This document shows positions 58,441 through 64,000 of a DNA stretch of 64,000 nt, one piece after another (position 1 is the stretch's first letter; every line of letters starts with the position of its first letter). The notes below the pieces were generated by a model. It saw only the letters and a list, made by a program, of their open reading frames with translations, was not told the origin of the DNA and did not search any database. Position numbers and translations under genes: made by a program. Source of the DNA: Beroe forskalii (Eukaryota > Ctenophora > Nuda > Beroida > Beroidae). Location: assembly GCA_011033025.1 (NCBI GenBank), contig WFMF01000022.1, forward strand, positions 62,001 to 126,000, in the 5' to 3' direction.

Positions 58441-59600
58441 ATGGAGAAGTGGACTCCTGAGTCTGTGGGTTTGAAGGTAGGGGAAATCCTAGGGAGAATA
58501 AGATTCCAGAGGGGACTGCACTTGGGGGCGCTGTCTGTTCTGTTGAGGGTAGGTTTCCTTGTTGAGATGGCAGCCTGTTCTGTCAGATCTAGGTGGGAGT
58601 GGAAGGGAAGGGCCCTGAGGATGTGGATGTCGTTCCAGGCGATGTTGTGTCCGGTGGTGATGAATTGAAGAGCTGATCAGTTTGTTGAAGGAGGCAAGGG
58701 ATTGGTGGTTGGAGGGTTTGTTAAACTTCTTGGAGACTTCTGACATGATGGCGGTGATGTGGGAAGGAGGGAATCCGCTCTGGAGGAGGGTGTGTTGTAC
58801 TGTCTGGAGTTCTGTGTCGAGGTGTCGAGGAGAGCAGAGTTTGTAAGCACGTTTCGTCAGTGATCTGATGACACTGTCCTTGGAGGATGTTTAGGTGCAG
58901 GAATTGTAGCCTGTGTAGAGGTTGGTGTGAGTGGGTTTCCTGTAGACCGAGATGGACTTGTCAGGGTGGATGAGGATGTCGAGGAAGGGTATGGTGCCGT
59001 TGGGAGAAGGGTGTTCCAGAGTGAAGGCCAGGTCGTTGGTGAGGGAATTGATGAATGTGAGAAAGTGTCTGCATGAAGTCCGCCTCTGAAGGATCCCAGG
59101 CCGTCGTCAACGAAGTGGCAGTAGGAGGGCCAGGAGAGGTGAAGAGGGCTAGTTCTTCAACTTCTGCTACTCTGATCTCTGCTAGTTGAACCCTCAGGGG
59201 GAACCCATAGGACCACCAACAGTCTGAGAGTAAAAAGAGCCGTTTAACTCAAGGTAGGTGTTGTCGAGGCAGAAGGTGATGAGGGAGCGGATGGGGGCGC
59301 CAGGTTTGTGGATCTTTGGTTGTCCATAGAGCTGAGGCAACCGAGGATGTAGATTCCGCATCTGCTTGAAGAAGGAGGAGTCGATCTTCTCCTTCAGGAG
59401 TTTCTTCAGGATGGCGTAGAGTTTGTTCCTGATAGACTGGGTGGGGTCGGATTTCAGAGGTTTGTAGCTACCTGAAGTGGTCGTTAACCTTGTCAATGTA
59501 TTGTTGGTTGGTCAGGAAAATGGCAGCGTTGCCTTTGTCAACAGGAAGAAAACGAAGTAAGCCATGATTACGTAATATTCTCCACAAGAGGGGGGGGGGG
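58441..59600 (-). mobile_element. Penelope-like retroelement, internally deleted and frameshifted
   Basis: Minus-strand pieces in order: FLPVDKGNAAIFLTNQQYID (about 59555-59500), then LPQLYGQPKIHKPGAPIRSL and TVGGPMGSP of the Penelope-type reverse transcriptase (59194-59496). Further fragments at 58950-58800 correspond to the distal RT, and SGFPPSHI at about 58790 follows. Finally TTGHNIAWNDIHIL plus RKPTLNRTD (about 58670-58540) match the C-terminal half of the GIY-YIG endonuclease, including its conserved Glu and Asn. The Cys-rich linker and the GIY-YIG half itself are missing, so an internal deletion is likely, with several frame changes. It is not functional. Confidence 0.75.
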
Positions 59601-59714
59601 GTTGGGCTTTGATTAAGTTTGATAACAAGGGGGAGGGAGGGGGTTGAAAATAGCCAAAAATTGATTACATGATATGTGAACGATCCCTTAGATAGTGATT
59701 TTCTTATACTTCAG

Positions 59715-62700
59715 GGCTGTTGGTTACATCTATTCAATGTGTGAACAGGATGGTGATATTGAGGAATGCAAGGTAATCTTCATTTTATAATTCTTTCGAT
59801 CATCAAATTCAATTCAATTCAATTCAATTTATGATGTAAACCATGTGATTGTAAATCCACTGGAACTTGGTATGTATCAAGTTCCTGATACAAACCAACA
59901 TATCCACTATTTTATAAGTGGATATATAATCAATTGAATATTTTCACTCAATGTTCAATTGATCTGACATTGGACAACTTATTCAAAATTCACGTCATGA
60001 CTGTTTTGTTATTTTGCAAGAAGACATGTTTTTAAAGTATTCTATGAAATATTATCTTCTATTTTGTTATGTTGCTACAATTCCCATTACCCACCTCTTC
60101 ATAGACAAAGTTTTATGTGGAAACGAGAGTAACTATTTAAATTGTTTTTAAATTGTTTTTACAGTATTTTGTAAAATATGTAATATAATCTTTCAGCTTC
60201 AAAAGTCTAATAAATTGCAATTTTCAGGAAGCAATTATGGTTCTGCATAATAGAATCAAAGAATTTGAAGGTCTTATTCAATATATAGAAGTACAAGCAT
60301 CATATGAGACCTCAGATGAAAGGCAAGTCTATTAAACTAATATGCTATATCTCCAGAAATATGATAGCAAACAATTTTCTAAGCCTTAGCTAGCCATAGA
60401 ATTTGGTTAATTATGTGCAATAAGAATTCCCTTTTGATAGTCTGCAATCTATCCCAGGCCAAGTTCAGTAGCATGGGAGGTGCCAGTTTCTGCAATAAAG
60501 CAACCAAGTCTGCCTTTTCAGCCTAATGGAGACCCCCAATTATATTATTACCAGTGTCTACCCCAGGTATATTAAACTCTGAACCTATTCCGATTTCCAA
60601 CTATAAGTTTAATTTTCTGTATTCAGAAGGTTACCCTCATACAATGGAATTAATATTATATACTTACTGTATGAATTAGGCTATGAAGCTTGTGAGAAAC
60701 AATTTGTGATAGGTAGGTAGGTATTTTCATTTACAATGATTTATTGAAGACGCCCCGGGGGTTCTGGCATGTGAAATAAACAATTTAGTTTCTGCTAACA
60801 TGTAAAACTAAAAAGAAACTATTTCAGGCATATACTCAATATTCTATGACGGGGACCTATCCCATGATGGATCCCAATTTAGTCAACTATATGCCATACA
60901 ATCAGCAATATACTGGGTATCCAACAGACTACACCGCTTCAAGTGGATCTTCTCAACAACAGATGCATCAATATCAACAATATACCAATTACACAGATTT
61001 TACTAATGTCAGTCCATCTGCAAGTAATAATAATAAGACTAGCAAGAAGAGTTATTCCAAATCACGTCGAGGTAAACATGATTATTATAAAACCCAGAAC
61101 CCTGAAAATAATGCTACAGTTGTCCCACAGATACAAAATCTCAATGCACTTGATGTTCCTGTGGATACAGTGCCAGGTACTGAAAATGATGTAAATAATC
61201 AGACAAAATCAGAAACCACTGATAACACAGGTTCAAGTTCCTTGCTATTAAGCACGAATCCCAGTGATCACAAAACGAGTAGTAATTCAGATAAGACAGT
61301 GGAAGACCAGAGCGAAATGTCAGTATCGGATCCAAAAATTAGTTCTGTTGAGAACATCTCATTAAATGAACCAGCTGTTGATGTCCAAGAGACCCCAAAA
61401 GTTAGTTCTGTTGAGAACATCTCAGTAGATGAACCAGCTGTTGATGTCCTAGAGACCCCAATTAAGACCTCTGAGGTTGAAAATGTTCCTTCCTGTGTTG
61501 ATGGTAATTGTACTGCCATAGATGAAAAAATTGCTGATGCAATTGATGATCACAGTAGCCTTGATGATGATTCTTCCTCAGTCAAGAATGATGTGAAAAA
61601 AGCAGAATGGACAGTTGTGAATAATGATTCAGAAAATTATGTCCATATATCGGAAAACTTATCAGATCATAGCATACCAACAAGTCCTAACAGCAAAGAA
61701 AATGAGCCACTCAATAGTGAAGAAAAACTTAGTGATATGAATCCTGGAATTGATTCGGAATCTCCTAATTCAAGTACTGATGTCATTGATCAAGATGTTG
61801 CAACCATCGACAACTGTTTACAGAATGATGAAAATTCTCATAATATGGAGCAAACTAATAATGAATCTGAGAATGTTGTGATAGCCAGTAAACCAACTGA
61901 GACAGAGATTGAGAATCATGACAATGAAGAGCCCATTCCATCTTCCTCTTTGGATGGTGATAAAACCAGAGTTGAAACAACTGAGTCAGAATTAACTGCG
62001 GATATAACTAGTGTTTCTGGTAGTAACATTGAGTTAGGTGAGAATGACAAAAAGATTTCTGTTGAGGATAACGTTGAAAAATCAGAAAGTAAAGCTGAGG
62101 AAAATCCGAGTCAAAATACTTCTGTTTTAAAACAAGAATCTAAGAAGCCTTCTAATGCTCAGATTTGTGATGTAAAAAGCCATGAAACCAAGGAAAAAGT
62201 TGTAAAAGAGTCGGAAATTGATCCTCATTCTACACCTCAGAAACCTCTTGCATCCAAACCTGTTTCTAAGCAATCCAGTGAGCAGTCAGAAAATGCACCT
62301 GCTAAAGAATTGAAACTATCCTGCAGTTCAGAAATGACTGATCTGGACACCAAAGAGGTTGATCTGCTATCAGAGTCTGGACTGTCTACTGTTTCCTCAG
62401 GCTCTGTTCAGTCTTGCATGTCATTGCCAACTAACCCTCTTGCCAGATCAACATCTTGGGCTGACCTTGTCCGAAAAGGTAAATCTGATAGTCCTGTTCC
62501 TGGTGCCCCAACGAAACTAGCTTTATCTGCAAAGTATCAGTCTACTCCTAGTAGATATCTCTCACATAGGCAATCTGATGTCAAAAATGTCAAACCTGCT
62601 GCCCAGCTTGCTTTGACAAAGTCAAAATCAGTACCATCCCAAAGAATGTTAACGAAAGCTCCTATTTCCAGAAAAACCACTGCACCCAAACCTAAGGAGC

Positions 62701-63812
62701 CTCATATAACTGAGGATGGTTGGTGCGTGTCATCAGGTAAGGGTCGATTCAAAACCCTTGCAGGAGGGCCCTCCAAAGTTTCAAATGCAGTCATAAAATC
62801 AGGAGATGAGAAAGCATCGAATGATATTTCCAAAAACATATCAAATAGCAATGACACTAATTCCAAAGCAAAGGTTATTGATGCTACGACCAAATCAAAG
62901 GCAGGTGATGTTACTGACAAGCCAAAAGCTCCCAGAGCGTCTAAAGTAAAGACTACTACTTTTAATAAACCTATTTCTGGAAAAGTTAACTCTCGAAGCA
63001 GTAGTGCTGGAATTGCTTCTAAAACTAGTCCTAAAATAAATGCCATGGCAAAAGGTCAAGCTGTAAATGAAACCGGCCCTAAAGTGAATACTGGCATTAG
63101 GTCCCATATTACATCTAGGAGTAACTCTATTTCAAAATCAACAAGAATGGTTTCAGCCAAAGTTGACAGTGGCATTTCAAAAAATGTAGCACCTAAGCCA
63201 TTGACTAAAACAAAATCTCTTGAAAGTCCAACAAAACTTTCAGACAATCTCAAAGTAAACAACTCCCAAATGACCAAAAAGGCAAAAAGCTTAGATCCTC
63301 TTGAGAAATCTAAATCTACAGAGGACTCCACAACAGACAAAAGTGAGTCAGGTTCAACAGAACTGATATACTCTGAAGGAGCTGATGAAATTAACAAAGA
63401 AGTCAAGGAAATCACAAGTGAAATCATTCAAGAGTTTACTGAACCAATGAACGAGAATAATGCAGATCAAAAACCCGATGATGAGGCAATGAATGCACCT
63501 GAAGCAGAAGCTGTAAAGCCTGAAAGTGCGACTGTTGAAGATATTCCGCAAGGAAGTGACAGTAAGGATCAAGTTTCTGAAGCAAAAGATCAAGTGGCTG
63601 TGCCTAACTCTCTGGTTCTCGTTCCAAGACAAGAGGTTAGATATCTTGCATCAAATATTGGTTTTCTCACTAATGAATCACAAATGTACCTTATCGGACA
63701 TTGTTTGGCCGTACATAATAATATGGGCGCTGAAGACCTAATAGTGCTCATAATTATGTCCACCCAAATCAATACCGACCATTTAATGTCTGGTCATTCG
63801 AATGTCCGCTAA
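59715..63812 (+). CDS. SCAPER: SCAPER homologue, N-terminal part (gene continues past the window)
   Basis: SCAPER is an ER-associated cyclin A-binding protein also linked to cilia and translation. Plus-strand exons: 59715-59772, 60228-60322, 60458-60566 and 60828 onward. The first three encode AVGYIYSMCEQDGDIEECK, EAIMVLHNRIKEFEGLIQYI and RPSSVAWEV, a clear match to the conserved SCAPER N-terminal domain. All phases agree. The intron after 60322 uses a GC donor (AG|GCAAGT). The fourth exon is very long: a Tyr/Gln-rich start, then about 900 low-complexity Ser/Asn/Lys/Glu-rich residues with a duplicated 63-bp unit (about 61336-61470), then STSWADLVRKG (about 62446-62478) and a DGW segment (62713) that also occur in SCAPER. 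The open frame ends at 63812, but the true exon end is uncertain; GTTAGA at 63636 and GTAAGG at about 63562 are candidate donors. Earlier exons were not found. Confidence 0.85.
59804..59829 (+). repeat. (AATTC)n microsatellite
   Basis: Five copies of the pentamer AATTC lie in an intron of SCAPER shortly after its first recognised exon. Confidence 0.85.
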
Positions 63813-64000
63813 ACTTTTTATAGGTAATTTGGTCTCTTTGACACAAGTAACCTATAGTCAGATAAATACTTTGTACTTTTGTACAAGCTAAGTTTCATGA
63901 AAATTTTCCAAATAATGGCTTTAAATGATGTATAGATGGAGTATTAGATGAAACAGTAAAGAATAAAAAGTTTCATGAAAATGTTATAAATAATGGTCTT
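63813..64000. other. Probable SCAPER intron to window end
   Basis: AT-rich, no open frame of note. It includes a repeated phrase TTTCATGAAAAT at about 63893 and 63970. It is most likely intronic because SCAPER is expected to continue. Confidence 0.4.

Noticed and set aside
60846-63812. Identification of the long low-complexity frame as USP10 from its SWADL motif
   Set aside because: The upstream exons match the SCAPER N-terminal domain closely, and SCAPER also contains SWAD and DGW segments in the same order.

Overview
The window is animal nuclear DNA. It is AT-rich, has spliceosomal introns with GT-AG (and one GC-AG) borders, carries LINE, Penelope-like and TIR transposons and TTAGGG-type repeats, and encodes orthologues of conserved animal genes. 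These proteins are well diverged from the human ones, so I infer a non-vertebrate, possibly early-branching, metazoan. I cannot name the species from sequence alone. No operons, rRNA, CRISPR or prokaryotic signals are present.

Layout. Positions 1-12,549 hold no gene I can support, only decayed repeats. Positions 12,550-26,402 (minus) carry a DOLPP1 (dolichyl-diphosphatase) gene broken into six recognisable small exons. Several of its splice sites sit directly against minisatellites, and one large intron contains a nested intronless gene for a secreted cysteine-rich protein (23,579-24,274, minus). Positions 26.4-33.1 kb are gene-poor. Positions 33,117-38,014 are a complete 4.9-kb foldback transposon: arms of about 1.3-1.4 kb that look nearly identical at their outer ends, a 9-bp target duplication, palindromic GATC arrays and a convergent central 19-bp array. 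Then follow a BTB-domain gene (39.5-41.1 kb, minus), MCU, the mitochondrial calcium uniporter pore (45.2-46.6 kb, minus, 4 exons), and SNAPC3, a snRNA-gene transcription factor subunit (47.2-51.0 kb, minus, 5 exons). One SNAPC3 intron holds a 1.35-kb TIR transposon with an 8-bp duplication.

Positions 51.6-59.6 kb are a retroelement cluster on the minus strand: an old LINE ORF1 remnant, a near-complete LINE, and an internally deleted Penelope-like element. The near-complete LINE has an ORF1 that fuses an AlkB-type 2-oxoglutarate/Fe(II) dioxygenase to an SGNH esterase; both catalytic sets look intact. From 59,715 to the right end runs the 5' part of SCAPER (plus strand), continuing beyond the window.

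The protein genes are unrelated housekeeping functions (ER lipid recycling, mitochondrial calcium uptake, snRNA transcription, ER/cilium-associated SCAPER) with no sign of co-regulation. The strongest candidates for something undescribed are the AlkB-SGNH LINE ORF1, the young foldback element, and the tandem arrays that begin exactly at DOLPP1 splice sites.
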